Shown here: one piece after another, positions 26,636 through 36,128 of the stretch
How the letters are laid out: each line of letters starts with the position of its first letter
How positions within the stretch are numbered: the stretch's first letter is position 1
NCBI RefSeq assembly: GCF_003347205.1
Contig: NZ_QQBJ01000028.1
Span: 20,998-84,997 of the forward strand
Length of the DNA stretch: 64,000 nt
Origin: Mycolicibacterium moriokaense
GTDB lineage: Bacteria > Actinomycetota > Actinomycetes > Mycobacteriales > Mycobacteriaceae
Reading direction: 5' to 3'
Position numbers and translations under genes: made by a program
The notes under the pieces: generated by a model
What the model was told of the DNA's origin: nothing
Database searches by the model: none
Seen by the model: only the letters and a program-made list of their open reading frames with translations

Positions 26636-27505
26636 GTGAGCACCGCCTCAGTACTGATAGCCGCTGACCAACCGAGCGGTCCGACCACGTCGTCGTCGTC
26701 GCCGCGCTACACCCTGCTGCTGTCCACCGATCCCGCGCTCATCGACGCCGCCCAGCGGCTTCGTCATGACGTGTTCACCTCCGAACCCGGTTTCGCGCTC
26801 TCGGGTACCAGCCCGGGCTTCGACGCGGGGCGCGACGCCGACCGATTCGACGAGTTCTGCGATCACCTGCTGGTGCGCGAGGACATCACCGGAGAACTGG
26901 TCGGCTGCTACCGCATGCTGCCGCCGCCGGGCGCCATCGCCGCCGGAGGGCTCTACACCGCAACCGAATTCGACGTCGCCGGGCTTGACGCGTTGCGGCC
27001 GTCGCTGGTCGAGATGGGCCGCGCCGTGGTCCGCGACGACCATCGAAACGGCGCCGTGGTGCTTCTGATGTGGGCCGGCATTCTGGCCTACCTCGACCGG
27101 TGCGGCTACGACTACGTCTGCGGATGCGTTTCGGTGCCCGTGGTCGAGACCGACTCCGACGCGCCACCGGGCAGCCAGATCCGCGGCGTCAGGGACTTCG
27201 TGCTGCGCAGGCACGCCGCCCCGGCCGAGTACACGGTCCACCCGTACCGGCCGGTGACGATCGGGGGCAGGGGACTGGACGCGATCGAACCGCCCGCGCG
27301 GGTCGCGGTGCCTGCGCTGATGCGCGGCTACCTGCGGCTGGGCGCCCAGGTGTGCGGCGAACCGGCCCACGACCCGGATTTCGGGGTCGGCGATTTCCCG
27401 GCGCTGCTCGACAAGCGCAAGGCCGACACCAGATACCTGACTCGGCTGCGGTCGGTCGCCGCGGCGAGCGAAGCGGCCGACACACACATCGGGAGCGCAT
27501 CGTGA
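26636..27505 (+). CDS. GNAT-fold N-acyltransferase, OlsB-like (Rv3027c-like)
   Basis: A 289-aa protein of the acetyltransferase_5 (OlsB/hemolysin-type) family. Conserved elements include a disordered Ser/Thr-rich start (about 1-25), RLRHDVFTSEPGF, DRFDEFCDHLLV, LVGCYRMLPP, the core EMGRAVVRDDHRNGAVVLLMWAGI and YVCGCVSVP. OlsB relatives attach a 3-hydroxy fatty acid to ornithine. Its stop overlaps the GTG of a PlsC-type gene, giving an OlsB/OlsA-like pair. M. tuberculosis has the same pair (Rv3027c-Rv3026c). The actual acyl acceptor is unknown. The GTG start has no strong ribosome site. Confidence 0.78.
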   Translation: MSTASVLIAADQPSGPTTSSSSPRYTLLLSTDPALIDAAQRLRHDVFTSEPGFALSGTSPGFDAGRDADRFDEFCDHLLVREDITGELVGCYRMLPPPGAIAAGGLYTATEFDVAGLDALRPSLVEMGRAVVRDDHRNGAVVLLMWAGILAYLDRCGYDYVCGCVSVPVVETDSDAPPGSQIRGVRDFVLRRHAAPAEYTVHPYRPVTIGGRGLDAIEPPARVAVPALMRGYLRLGAQVCGEPAHDPDFGVGDFPALLDKRKADTRYLTRLRSVAAASEAADTHIGSAS

Positions 27506-28335
27506 GCATCGACGACAGTCCGTGGGTGCCGCGGGCGACCTGTGATTCGACCTGCGTGAGCGCCGGCGCCGCGCCGAGCGGCCGGGCCGCGGCGGTGGCC
27601 GTCCGGGTGGCCGTGCGGGTGACGCTGGCCGTGGCCCTGCTGTCGGCGCTTCCGCTGCTGGCGATCCCGATGCCGGGCCGCTCGCACATCCAGCGAGGCT
27701 ATTGCCGACTGATGCTGCGCGCCTGTGGCATCCGAATCACGGTGTCGGGTGGGCCGATTCGCAATCTGCGTGGCGTGCTGGTGGTCAGCGGGCACGTGTC
27801 CTGGGTCGACATCTTCGCCGTCGGCGCGGTGATGCCCGGTTCGTTCGTCGCCAAGGCGGAAATGATCAGCTGGCCGGGGCTGGGCATCGCCGCACGGCTG
27901 ATGAAGGTCATCCCGATCGAGCGAGCGAGCCTGCGCCGGCTGCCCGACGTCGTCGGCATGGTCGCCACCCGGCTGCGCGCCGGGCAGACCGTGGTGGCGT
28001 TCCCCGAGGGCACCACGTGGTGTGGGCTGGCCTACGGGCCCTTCCGGCCCGCGATGTTCCAGGCCGCCGTCGACGCGGGCAGGCCTGTGCAGCCGCTCCG
28101 ACTGACCTACCACCACCCCGACGGGACGCCGTCGACGGTGGCGGCCTTTGTGGGCGACGACACCCTGCTGGCCTCGATCCGCCGGCTGGTCACCGCCCGC
28201 CGCACCATCGTCGGAGTTCAGGTCGAGTCCCTGCAGCTGCCGGGAACGGACCGGCGCGACCTGGCGACACGCTGCGAGACGGCGGTGCGCGGAGACACGG
28301 CGCGACGGGCACACGGGCACGCGCTGGCCGCCTGA
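27502..28335 (+). CDS. PlsC-type lysophospholipid/O-acyltransferase (Rv3026c-like)
   Basis: A 277-aa membrane-associated acyltransferase. It has an N-terminal hydrophobic segment ([18 protein letters not shown]), the HX4D catalytic motif in [10 protein letters not shown], and FPEGTTW as the substrate-phosphate motif, plus IPIERAS in block III. It would acylate lysophosphatidic acid or, paired with the OlsB-like protein, a lyso-ornithine lipid. The start is GTG 27502, in a GTGA overlap with the upstream stop; a longer open frame upstream is the shadow of that gene. Confidence 0.82.
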   Translation: MSIDDSPWVPRATCDSTCVSAGAAPSGRAAAVAVRVAVRVTLAVALLSALPLLAIPMPGRSHIQRGYCRLMLRACGIRITVSGGPIRNLRGVLVVSGHVSWVDIFAVGAVMPGSFVAKAEMISWPGLGIAARLMKVIPIERASLRRLPDVVGMVATRLRAGQTVVAFPEGTTWCGLAYGPFRPAMFQAAVDAGRPVQPLRLTYHHPDGTPSTVAAFVGDDTLLASIRRLVTARRTIVGVQVESLQLPGTDRRDLATRCETAVRGDTARRAHGHALAA

Positions 28336-28367
28336 CCGCGGATTCCGGGCGCCACCACCCCGGCGGC

Positions 28368-28373
28368 TATCCT
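28368..28373 (+). promoter_or_regulatory. -10 hexamer of iscS
   Basis: TATCCT lies nine bases before the iscS ATG, allowing a leaderless or nearly leaderless transcript for iscS-mnmA. Confidence 0.45.
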
Positions 28374-28382
28374 GGAACGGTT

Positions 28383-29579
28383 ATGACCACTGACAGGTCG
28401 GTCTACCTGGATCACGCCGCCACCACGCCGATGCATCCCGCTGCCATCGAGGCGATGACGGAGGTGCTCGCGACGGTGGGCAACGCGTCGTCGCTGCACG
28501 GCACCGGACGCGCGGCGCGCCGGCGTATGGAGGAATCCCGCGAGACGCTGGCCCGGCTGCTGGGGGCGCGGCCGTCCGAGGTGATCTTCACCGCCGGCGG
28601 CACCGAGAGCGACAACCTGGCCGTCAAGGGTATCTACTGGGCCCGCCGCGACGCCGAACCCCGGCGCAGGCGCATCATCACCACCGCGGTCGAACACCAC
28701 GCGGTGCTCGACGCGGTCGACTGGCTGGCCGAACACGAAGGCGCAGAGGTGACCTGGTTGCCGACGGCGTCCGACGGCTCTGTCGCGGCCGCAGACCTGC
28801 GCGAGGCCCTACAGGAACACGACGACGTGGCACTGGTGTCGGTGATGTGGGCCAACAACGAGGTCGGCACCATCATGCCGCTGTCCGAATTGGCCTCGGT
28901 GGCTGCTGAATTCGACGTTCCGATGCACAGCGACGCCGTGCAGGCAGTCGGTCAGATACCGGTCGACTTCACCGCCAGCGGACTGTCCGCGATGAGCGTC
29001 GCGGCACACAAGTTCGGCGGCCCGACCGGTGCCGGCGCCCTGGTGCTGCGGCGCGACACGGCGTGTGTGCCGCTTCTGCACGGCGGCGGTCAGGAACGTG
29101 ATGTCCGGTCGGGCACACCGGATGTCGCCGGGGCGGTGGCGATGGCCACCGCGGCCCAGGTGGCCATCGAGGGCATGGAGACCACCGGCGCTCGGGTGCA
29201 ACAACTCAGGGACCGTCTGGTCGACGGCGTGCGCTCGAGCATCGACGACGTCGTCTTCAACGGCGCCACCGGCGCATACCGCCTTCCCGGCAACGCGCAC
29301 TTCACGTTCCGCGGCTGCGAAGGCGACTCGCTGCTGATGCTGCTGGACGCCAAGGGCGTCGAGTGCTCGACGGGCTCGGCGTGCACCGCGGGCGTCGCAC
29401 AGCCGTCGCACGTGCTGATCGCGATGGGCGCCGATCCGGCCAGCGCCCGCGGGTCGTTGCGTCTTTCGTTGGGCCACACCAGCGTCGAGGCCGACGTCGA
29501 CGCCGCCCTCGACGTGCTGCCCGCTGCGGTCGAGCGCGCCCGGCAGGCGGCGCTGGCGAGTTCGGGAGTTGTCGACTAG
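28383..29579 (+). CDS. iscS: Cysteine desulfurase (IscS/NifS-type)
   Basis: A 398-aa pyridoxal-phosphate enzyme that removes sulfur from cysteine as a protein persulfide. The N-terminus is [13 protein letters not shown], the PLP region [11 protein letters not shown] with the following [11 protein letters not shown], the Schiff-base Lys is K210 in AHKFGGP, and the catalytic Cys is C334 in STGSACTAG. Its stop overlaps the mnmA GTG by one base, fitting a role as sulfur donor for tRNA 2-thiolation by MnmA. It is syntenic with Rv3025c. Confidence 0.95.
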   Translation: MTTDRSVYLDHAATTPMHPAAIEAMTEVLATVGNASSLHGTGRAARRRMEESRETLARLLGARPSEVIFTAGGTESDNLAVKGIYWARRDAEPRRRRIITTAVEHHAVLDAVDWLAEHEGAEVTWLPTASDGSVAAADLREALQEHDDVALVSVMWANNEVGTIMPLSELASVAAEFDVPMHSDAVQAVGQIPVDFTASGLSAMSVAAHKFGGPTGAGALVLRRDTACVPLLHGGGQERDVRSGTPDVAGAVAMATAAQVAIEGMETTGARVQQLRDRLVDGVRSSIDDVVFNGATGAYRLPGNAHFTFRGCEGDSLLMLLDAKGVECSTGSACTAGVAQPSHVLIAMGADPASARGSLRLSLGHTSVEADVDAALDVLPAAVERARQAALASSGVVD

Positions 29580-30652
29580 TGCGGGTTCTGGTCGCCATGA
29601 GCGGTGGCGTCGACTCCTCGGTGGCCGCCGCCAGAATGGTCGACGCCGGCCACGACGTGGTCGGCGTGCACCTGGCGCTGTCGGCCGCACCCGGGACGCT
29701 GCGCACCGGTTCGCGCGGGTGCTGCTCGAAGGAAGACGCGGGCGATGCCCGCCGCGTCGCCGACATCCTCGACATCCCGTTCTACATCTGGGATTTCGCG
29801 GACAGGTTCAAAGAAGACGTGATCGACGACTTCGTGGCGTCCTATGCCCGCGGTGAGACACCCAACCCATGCGTGCGGTGCAACGAGCGAATCAAGTTCT
29901 CCGCCCTGTCGGCCCGTGCGCTGGCGCTCGGCTTCGACGCCGTCGCCACCGGGCACTACGCGCGGCTGTCCGATGGCCGGCTGCGGCGCGCCGTCGACGG
30001 CGACAAGGACCAGTCCTACGTCCTCGGCGTGCTGACCGCGCAACAGTTGCGCCACGCGCTGTTCCCGATCGGCGACACTCCGAAGCCGCAGATCCGCGAC
30101 GAGGCCGCGCGCCGCGGCCTTGCGGTCGCCGAGAAGCCCGACAGCCACGACATCTGCTTCATCCCCTCGGGCGACACCAAGGCGTTTCTCGGCAGCCGCA
30201 TCGGTGTCCGCCCGGGTGCGGTGGTGGACGCGGGCGGGACGGTGCTGGCCGAACACGACGGCGTGCACGGGTTCACCATCGGTCAGCGCAAGGGCCTGGG
30301 CATCGAAGGGCCCGGCGCCGACGGGCGCCCGCGCTACGTGACGGCCATCGACGCCGACACCGCAACCGTGCACGTCGGTGACGTCGCCGACCTGGAGGTG
30401 TGGACGCTGTCCGGCGAGAACCCGGTGTTCACCGCGGGCACCGCCCCGCGCGGGCCCGTCGAGTGCGCCGTGCAGGTGCGGGCGCACGGCGGCATCGCCG
30501 AGGCGGTCGCCGAACTCCGCGACGGCCGGCTGGCGGTCGACCTGCGCGCGCCGCTGCGCGGCGTGGCGCCGGGCCAGACGATGGTGCTCTACCGTCCCGA
30601 CGCCGCGGGCGACGAGGTCATCGGCAGCGCGACGATCACGCGCAGCGGCTAG
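29579..30652 (+). CDS. mnmA: tRNA-specific 2-thiouridylase
   Basis: A 357-aa enzyme that thiolates position 2 of wobble uridine in Lys, Glu and Gln tRNAs. The ATP PP-loop is [11 protein letters not shown] at residues 7-17. The catalytic cysteine pair lies in NPCVRCN and DICFIPSGD. Other hallmarks are [14 protein letters not shown] and [10 protein letters not shown]. The start is GTG 29579, overlapping the iscS stop. The 3' end overlaps the convergent lipoprotein gene by four bases. Confidence 0.95.
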   Translation: MRVLVAMSGGVDSSVAAARMVDAGHDVVGVHLALSAAPGTLRTGSRGCCSKEDAGDARRVADILDIPFYIWDFADRFKEDVIDDFVASYARGETPNPCVRCNERIKFSALSARALALGFDAVATGHYARLSDGRLRRAVDGDKDQSYVLGVLTAQQLRHALFPIGDTPKPQIRDEAARRGLAVAEKPDSHDICFIPSGDTKAFLGSRIGVRPGAVVDAGGTVLAEHDGVHGFTIGQRKGLGIEGPGADGRPRYVTAIDADTATVHVGDVADLEVWTLSGENPVFTAGTAPRGPVECAVQVRAHGGIAEAVAELRDGRLAVDLRAPLRGVAPGQTMVLYRPDAAGDEVIGSATITRSG

Positions 30653-31293
30653 CCCGGAACCTTTCCCATGATGTTCGTCATGATGATGTCGGGCACCGAC
30701 TCCGGGAACGAGCAGAAGGACACCTCGGCCAGCACGACGTTCTTGATCCGGTAGTCGCGGCCGCAGGTGCCCGCCGAGCGCATCCGCAGCGTGTCGGCTT
30801 CGGCCGTCCACTCGCCGATGAACGTTGAGCCGAGTTGGGTTGAGCCGCAGTCGTATACGCGCTTGACCAGCTCGGCGAACGCGCGCCGGGCGGTTTGCGG
30901 ATCGCGGTAGGCCGCGGCGCCTTCTGAGATCAGTCCGCCGTCAGGCGGGTCCTGGAACGTCGTCTTGTGGAACTCCTCGACGTCGGGCCCGAACGTCTGG
31001 GTCTCGGCGAAATACCACTGGCACTCCGTCGGCGTGCCGTTCATCAGGTCGCTGACGTCGACGGGGATCTTGCCATCCATGCTGGGCACGATCGTCAAGT
31101 GCTCGCCGGCCCCCGTGATCGCCTGCATCTGCGCCTGGTCGAGCATCACCGAATCGACGTCCACCGGCGACCGGGACTCGTCGTCGATGCCAGGGGCGGT
31201 CCGCGTCGCCATACCCTGGACGGTCTGCGTGCAACCCGCGGCGAGCAGCGTGACGGCGCACAAAACCGCCAGTCGGCCCGCCGCTGAGGACAT
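30649..31293 (-). CDS. Lipoprotein with PknH-like extracellular sensor domain
   Basis: A 214-aa predicted lipoprotein. The signal peptide ends in the lipobox LAAGC near residue 21. The mature part resembles the PknH_C/DUF-type sensor domain: a repeat of [12 protein letters not shown]-like sequence, [31 protein letters not shown], and four spaced cysteines able to form two disulfides. Such proteins occur widely in mycobacterial envelopes with unknown ligands. A GGAAGGAG ribosome site precedes the ATG, and TAGTCT upstream gives a promoter. Confidence 0.75.
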   Translation of the reverse strand: MSSAAGRLAVLCAVTLLAAGCTQTVQGMATRTAPGIDDESRSPVDVDSVMLDQAQMQAITGAGEHLTIVPSMDGKIPVDVSDLMNGTPTECQWYFAETQTFGPDVEEFHKTTFQDPPDGGLISEGAAAYRDPQTARRAFAELVKRVYDCGSTQLGSTFIGEWTAEADTLRMRSAGTCGRDYRIKNVVLAEVSFCSFPESVPDIIMTNIMGKVPG

Positions 31294-31317
31294 GATGTCG
31301 GCTCCTTCCTGGTTCGC

Positions 31318-31323
31318 AGACTA
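31318..31323 (-). promoter_or_regulatory. -10 hexamer of the PknH-like lipoprotein gene
   Basis: TAGTCT on the minus strand would start a leader of about 20 bases that contains the GGAAGGAG ribosome site (31300-31307). Confidence 0.45.
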
Positions 31324-31346
31324 ACGCGTGTGGCGGGTGTGGCGAA

Positions 31347-31352
31347 TAGTGT
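31347..31352 (+). promoter_or_regulatory. -10 hexamer of the MetE-like gene (leaderless)
   Basis: TAGTGT lies seven bases before GTG 31360. This supports that start over the in-frame GTG at 31330, which lies upstream of the hexamer. Confidence 0.55.
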
Positions 31353-31359
31353 TGGTGAA

Positions 31360-32376
31360 GTGAGCGACTTCGCAACGGGCACCGGCATCGGATCGTGGCC
31401 GGGAACATCGGCCCGTGAGGCCGCCGAAATCGTCGTCGGTGAATTGAGCCGGCTGCCGCACCTGGTCGAACTGCCCGCCCGCGGCCTCGGGTCCGACCTG
31501 ATCGGCCGGGCCGGCGCGTTGCTCGTCGACATCGGCATCGACACCGTGCCTCGCGGCTATCGCATCGCCGCCGGGCGCAGCTCGGTGACCCGGCGCGCCG
31601 TCAGCCTGCTCGCCGAGGACGTCGACGCATTGGAAGAGGCGTGGGAGAAGGCCGGCCTGCGCGGCGCCGACCGGGCCGTGAAGGTGCAGGCGCCGGGCCC
31701 GATCACCCTGGCCGCCCAGCTGGAGCTGGCCGGAGGGCATCGGGCGATCACCGATGCCGGCGCCGTGCGGGACCTGGCGAGGTCGCTGGCTGAAGGTGTC
31801 TCGGCGCATCGGTCCGAGATCTCCCGGCGGTTGGGGTGTCGTACCGTCGTCCAGTTCGACGAGCCCGTGTTACCGGCCGCGCTGGCCGGCCGACTGACGG
31901 GAGTGACGAGCCTGACGCCGGTTCACCCCGTCGACGACCAGGTGGCCGCCGCGTTGCTGGACGAGTGTGTCACGGTGGTCGGTGGCGAGGTGGCCCTGCA
32001 CAGCTGTGCCGGTGGGCTGCCGTGGCCGATGCTGCAGCGCGGGGCGGTCAACGCGGTGTCGATCGATCTGGCCACCCTGACGCCCGACGACCTCGACGGC
32101 GTCGGCGAATTCGTCGAATCCGGCGGCACGGTGATGCTCGGTGTGGTGTCGGTGACCGCGCCCGTCCGCCGGCCATCGGCTGAGCAGATAGCCAAGACGG
32201 TCGTCGACTTCACCGACCGGCTGGGCTTCCCCCGCGCGGTGCTGCCCGAGCGGATCGGTGTCACACCGGCTTGCGGCCTGGCCGGCGCGACCGTCGACTG
32301 GGCGCGCAGGGCGATCGAGCTCACCCAGAAGGCGGCCGACGCCATCGCCGACGACCCGGCCGCCATCTTCAAATAG
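31360..32376 (+). CDS. MetE/UROD-fold protein (cobalamin-independent methionine synthase-like, Rv3015c-like)
   Basis: A 338-aa protein similar to the C-terminal half of MetE. It has GIGSWPGTSAREAAEIV, LPHLVELPARGLGSDLIGR and VQAPGPITLAAQLELAGG, then the beta-alpha segments QFDEPVLPAAL, ALHSCAGGLPW and TPACGLAGATVDWARR. A His and Cys in HSCAG and Cys in TPACG could bind zinc as in MetE, but the protein lacks the MetE N-terminal half, so methyl transfer to homocysteine is uncertain. A standalone methyl-thiol or related transfer is possible. It is monocistronic by position. Confidence 0.72.
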   Translation: MSDFATGTGIGSWPGTSAREAAEIVVGELSRLPHLVELPARGLGSDLIGRAGALLVDIGIDTVPRGYRIAAGRSSVTRRAVSLLAEDVDALEEAWEKAGLRGADRAVKVQAPGPITLAAQLELAGGHRAITDAGAVRDLARSLAEGVSAHRSEISRRLGCRTVVQFDEPVLPAALAGRLTGVTSLTPVHPVDDQVAAALLDECVTVVGGEVALHSCAGGLPWPMLQRGAVNAVSIDLATLTPDDLDGVGEFVESGGTVMLGVVSVTAPVRRPSAEQIAKTVVDFTDRLGFPRAVLPERIGVTPACGLAGATVDWARRAIELTQKAADAIADDPAAIFK

Positions 32377-32458
32377 CGTTTGCCGGGCAAAAGGTATATG
32401 CAACAATGCAGGCGCGGGGCCCTGGGTTCGGCAATCCCGGTGGGTCCGGAAAGGGATT

Positions 32459-33265
32459 GTGGCGCATTCGACTGTCCGCTCGGTGGTGGGAGCCGGCGCC
32501 GTCGCCGCTTCTCTGCTGATCGTCGGTCCGAACCCGGCGCAGGCGGTTGCCGATAAGCACGGTTCCGGCCCGTTCCTCAACGACGACAACGACAGACGCG
32601 GTCCGAGCATCTCCGGCGGCTTCTCGAATCGCGGTGGGCCGAACTGGGTGCGCGACGTGTTCGACGCCGGCGATAGCGACACCGATCCGCCCGTGATGGA
32701 ACTGGGCGCGGGCAGCAGCGCCTCGAACGGCCTTGCCGTCGCGGACAGCGTCGCCCCGCAGGGCCAGGCGGCGCTCCGAACGGCATCGATCGCCGAAGCC
32801 CCGACCAGCGACAACCTCGCGGCCGCTGCGCAGGCGGGCGACAACGTCGCAGCAGCCACGCCGCGCGCCGGATCCGCCTACGCCGGCCAGCCCGTCAGCG
32901 CGTTCCGCGCGCCCCGCGTCGTCATCGGCAACGGTCGCACGCCGGGAGAGCACCCGCGCGGGCAGAGGCGGGCATCCGAGTCGGTGCAGTGGGAATCGGC
33001 CCAGTTGACGCCGCCCGCGGAGGTGCCACCCGCGCCCGCGGCCATCGAGATCGACGTGCCACCGTTCCCGCCGCCCGTCCCGCCGATCGAGCGCATGCGA
33101 CCGGCCGCGTTCGTGCTCGGGGAACTCGGCACATCGACAATCGACACGGTGCCCGACCCGCTGGCCGGATTGGCCGGGCTCATTCTGATACCGGCGGTCG
33201 GCGCGGTCCTCGGCTACCGGCAGGCCAAGGCGGCCCAGTCGCTGAGGGAGTCGCTGCGCCGCTGA
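32459..33265 (+). CDS. Secreted proline-rich protein with C-terminal membrane anchor, unknown function
   Basis: I do not recognise this 268-aa protein. The N-terminus has a signal peptide (positive AHSTVR, hydrophobic VVGAGAVAASLLIVG, cleavage after AQA). The middle is Ala/Asp/Gly-rich and looks disordered, with a proline-rich part (about 180-210, VPPFPPPVPP). A hydrophobic helix near residues 235-253 (LAGLAGLILIPAVGAVLG) is followed by a basic tail (RQAKAAQSLRESLRR), suggesting attachment to the membrane from outside. The start is GTG 32459 after GGAAAGGG; no upstream start in frame fits. It sits between the MetE-like gene and a convergent acyl-CoA synthetase gene. Confidence 0.68.
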   Translation: MAHSTVRSVVGAGAVAASLLIVGPNPAQAVADKHGSGPFLNDDNDRRGPSISGGFSNRGGPNWVRDVFDAGDSDTDPPVMELGAGSSASNGLAVADSVAPQGQAALRTASIAEAPTSDNLAAAAQAGDNVAAATPRAGSAYAGQPVSAFRAPRVVIGNGRTPGEHPRGQRRASESVQWESAQLTPPAEVPPAPAAIEIDVPPFPPPVPPIERMRPAAFVLGELGTSTIDTVPDPLAGLAGLILIPAVGAVLGYRQAKAAQSLRESLRR

Positions 33266-33268
33266 GCG

Positions 33269-34861
33269 CTATCGCAGGTCTTTGCGCAGAATCTTGCCCG
33301 ACGCCGACTTTGGTATCGCATCGATGAACGCCACCTGCCGCACCTTCTTGTACGGCGCCACCTCGGCGGCGACGAACGCCATCACCTCGTCCTCCGTGAC
33401 GTCGAGCCCGGATTGCTTGACCACGAACGCCTTTGGCACCTCTTCGCCGGATTCGGCATCCCGCGCGCCGATCACCGCCGCGTCGGCGATCGCCGGGTGG
33501 GTCAGAAGCAACGCCTCCAGTTCTGCGGGCGGCACCTGGTAGCCCTTGTACTTGATGAGTTCCTTGAGCCGGTCGACGATGTAGACGCAGCCGGAGGAAT
33601 CCACCCGGGCGAGATCGCCGGTCCGCAGCCAGCCGTCGTCGTCGACGGTCTCCTTGGTGGCCGACTCGTTGCCGAGGTAACCGGCCATCACGTTCGGGCC
33701 CTTGAACCACAGTTCGCCGGTCTCGCTGAGACCCTTTTGCGGAACCTCGATTTCGGCGCCGGTCTCGGGATCGATCAGCCGTGATACGGAATTGGCCGCC
33801 GTCCAGCCCGCGGCGCCGACGGGTGCAACCGAGCCGATGAGCTGCTTGCCGCCGTCGAAGGGCGTGCAGTGGCTGACGGGGCTCAGCTCGGTCATGCCGT
33901 AGCCCTGCACGACGGGGCATCCGATGCGGTCTGCCACGGCACGGCCCAGGTCTTCGTCCAGGGGCGCCGCGCCGGACAGCACCGCCTTGAGCGTCGAGAG
34001 GTTGTATTTGTCCACCAGGGGGTGCTTGGCCAGCGCGACCGCCACCGGCGGAGCGATGAAGGCCACGGTGACCTTGTGGTGTTGGACGTTGGCAAGGAAC
34101 TGCTCGAGGTCGAAGCTCGGCATCGTCACCAACCTCGCCCGCGCCCGAAGAACGGCGTTGAGCAGCACCGTCATTCCATAGATGTGGAAGAACGGCAGGA
34201 AAGCCACGACGGCGTCTTCGGCCTCGACGTCCTGGGCCGCGCGGATCTGCGCGACGTTGGCCACCAGGTTGCGATGGGTCAGCATCACGCCCTTCGGGTT
34301 GCCGGTCGTGCCCGAGCTGTAGGGGAGCACGGCCAGGTGGGTCTCGGGGTCGAAGCCGACCTGCGGGGGTGCCGCCCCCGCCCCGAGGAGGTCCGCGGCG
34401 CTGGGGTGGCCGTCGGCGCCGTCGAGCACCACGAGGTGATCGTCATCAATGCCGACGGCTGCGGCCGCCTCCCGCGCCTGGGGGAGCAGTGCGCCGACGG
34501 TGACCAGCATCTTGGCCTTCGAGTCGGTCAATTGCTTGACGATGTCCTTGGCGGTGAACAACACGTTGATCGTGGTCGCGGTCGCACCGGCGCGCAGGAT
34601 GCCGTGGAAGGCGACCGCAAACGCGCTGCTATTGGGCGCCAGCAGCGCCACCACGTCGCCGACAGCAATGCCGCGCCCAGCCAACGCGCCGGCGAACGCG
34701 TCGATGCGCGCAACGGCCTCGCGGTAGCTGATCTGCTCACCGGTTTTCGCATCTACCAGCGCGATGCGGTCGGCGTCGCCGGGCTCGAGGTTGCCGAACA
34801 GGTACTCGTAGACGCTGACCGCGGGGATCTCGACATCGGGGAACGGGCTCGCGAAGCTCAT
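33269..34861 (-). CDS. AMP-binding acyl-CoA synthetase (4-coumarate-CoA ligase/FadD-like)
   Basis: A 530-aa adenylate-forming enzyme that would activate a carboxylic acid to its CoA thioester. Motifs are YSSGTTGNPKGVMLTH (P-loop), GYGMTELSP, GELWFKGPNVMAGY, TGDLARVDSSGCVYIVDRLKELIKYKGYQV, and the C-terminal catalytic Lys in PKSASGKILRKDL. The substrate is not predictable; the sequence resembles the 4CL/long-chain group. It is last in a three-gene minus-strand set with a YjbR-like protein and an ArsR-SRPBCC regulator. Confidence 0.88.
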   Translation of the reverse strand: MSFASPFPDVEIPAVSVYEYLFGNLEPGDADRIALVDAKTGEQISYREAVARIDAFAGALAGRGIAVGDVVALLAPNSSAFAVAFHGILRAGATATTINVLFTAKDIVKQLTDSKAKMLVTVGALLPQAREAAAAVGIDDDHLVVLDGADGHPSAADLLGAGAAPPQVGFDPETHLAVLPYSSGTTGNPKGVMLTHRNLVANVAQIRAAQDVEAEDAVVAFLPFFHIYGMTVLLNAVLRARARLVTMPSFDLEQFLANVQHHKVTVAFIAPPVAVALAKHPLVDKYNLSTLKAVLSGAAPLDEDLGRAVADRIGCPVVQGYGMTELSPVSHCTPFDGGKQLIGSVAPVGAAGWTAANSVSRLIDPETGAEIEVPQKGLSETGELWFKGPNVMAGYLGNESATKETVDDDGWLRTGDLARVDSSGCVYIVDRLKELIKYKGYQVPPAELEALLLTHPAIADAAVIGARDAESGEEVPKAFVVKQSGLDVTEDEVMAFVAAEVAPYKKVRQVAFIDAIPKSASGKILRKDLR

Positions 34862-34895
34862 GGCCTCGATAGAACCACGCCGGCTCCGCAGTGGT

Positions 34896-35300
34896 TCAGG
34901 CTTCGTCGAGTGCTCGGATCAGCTTCTTGGGGGCGACCAGCCGGAACGAGGCGTCGATCAGCTCGCCGACCTCGGCCCAGTCGACCCTCTTGGCGGCGGT
35001 CAGATCGAGTCCCAGCCAGCCCGCCGGGCCCAGATACGCGGGATAGAAGAACCGCTTGTCGCTTTCCAGCGCCCTGCGGTCGCTGTCGTCGACCTTGACC
35101 ATGATCGACTGCGGGTAGGTGATGTAGTCGCCTTTGGCAGCCGGCTTGGCGCTGCCGCCGTACATGGCGAACATCTTCGACACGAAGAACGCCGGCCGTC
35201 CGTGGGAGACCTTTTCGAACGCGTCGGGAAAGCCCAGGGCGATCGTGCGCACCTTCGCCAGCACGGGATCGTCGTCGCTGAACATGATCGGGTGGGGCAT
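34896..35300 (-). CDS. MmcQ/YjbR-family protein
   Basis: A 134-aa small protein of the YjbR family, an all-alpha/beta fold of unclear function often described as DNA-binding-like. Typical elements are the ALGFPDAFEKVSHGRPAFFV start, FAMYGG, YPQSIMVKV and PAYLGPAGWLGLDL, with a terminal helix ELIDASFRLVAPKKLIRALDE. It lies 15 bases downstream of the ArsR-SRPBCC gene, a pairing often seen in actinobacteria. Confidence 0.75.
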   Translation of the reverse strand: MPHPIMFSDDDPVLAKVRTIALGFPDAFEKVSHGRPAFFVSKMFAMYGGSAKPAAKGDYITYPQSIMVKVDDSDRRALESDKRFFYPAYLGPAGWLGLDLTAAKRVDWAEVGELIDASFRLVAPKKLIRALDEA

Positions 35301-35315
35301 GGCGCCAAGGTACCG

Positions 35316-36125
35316 TTACCGCGACATCTGTTCGGCGCGAAGGTCGGCGTGCATCTCCCACGGCGCCTGCGGCAGCACGTGTCCGGTTTCCAACAGCGAC
35401 TTCAGATTCGACAGCACCGCCGCCCAACCCGCCGCGGCGGCTTCATAGTCCTTCGCGTCGGGGATGTCGTCGTGGGTCACGGTCAGCCTGACGATGTCGT
35501 GGTGGGCTTCGATGTCGAATCGCACCACCGATAGCGGGCCGGGTTGGTCGGCACCGCCGAACGTCATCACCAGCCGTCGCGGCGGCGTCGCCTCGATCAC
35601 CTCGCCGGCGACGTCGACGATTTCCGTGCCGTCGGTGCGCCGATGTTCCCAGCGTGATCCCGGCTGCCAGTCGGAGACGTTGCTGTGGCCCCAGTAATCG
35701 GCGGTGAGGTCGGCGTCGATCAGTGCCTCCCATACCTTTTCGGGACTGCTGTGGATGTAGGTCACGTACACGAACGATGGTTTGGCTTCTGGTGCAGCCA
35801 TGTGCGTCTCCTCTGCTCGTAGCTTCATCGATTGCAGCGCGTCAAGTCGGGAAAATTCGAACTCCTGTATCCAGCGGTGTGAGACCTCATGCAGCGGAAC
35901 AGGATTGAGATAGTGCAGTTTCTGCCGGCCCTGGCGCACGGTACTGATGAGATTGGCCGATTCGAGAACCGCCAGGTGCTGGCTCACCGACTGGCGCGCC
36001 ATTTCGAGGTACTCGCACAACTGGCCGAGCGTCTGCCCGTTGTCCTGTCGGAGGCGATCCAGCAGCAGTCGACGGCCCGGGTCGGCCAGCGCCCGGAACA
36101 CGTTGTCCATCTGGTCGTCCGCCAC
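35316..36125 (-). CDS. ArsR-type regulator fused to an SRPBCC (AHSA1-like) domain
   Basis: A 269-aa two-domain protein. Residues about 5-85 form an ArsR winged helix (VFRALADPGRRLLLDRLRQDNGQTLGQLCEYLEMARQSVSQHLAVLESANLI). A linker leads to an AHSA1/SRPBCC fold (about 112-255: FVYVTYIHSSPEKVWEALIDADLTADYWG, GEVIEATPPRRLVMTF, GWAAVLSNLKSLLETG), which may bind a hydrophobic ligand. The GTG start at 36125 has a -10-like CATAAT six bases upstream and no ribosome site, implying a leaderless message; ATG 36110 is an alternative start. A 32-bp palindrome adjoins the start, so it is almost certainly autoregulated. Confidence 0.82.
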   Translation of the reverse strand: MADDQMDNVFRALADPGRRLLLDRLRQDNGQTLGQLCEYLEMARQSVSQHLAVLESANLISTVRQGRQKLHYLNPVPLHEVSHRWIQEFEFSRLDALQSMKLRAEETHMAAPEAKPSFVYVTYIHSSPEKVWEALIDADLTADYWGHSNVSDWQPGSRWEHRRTDGTEIVDVAGEVIEATPPRRLVMTFGGADQPGPLSVVRFDIEAHHDIVRLTVTHDDIPDAKDYEAAAAGWAAVLSNLKSLLETGHVLPQAPWEMHADLRAEQMSR

Positions 36126-36128
36126 TAC

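Noticed and set aside
28218-28736. Minus-strand frame opposite the iscS start
   Set aside because: Antisense to the PlsC end and iscS start with no family features.
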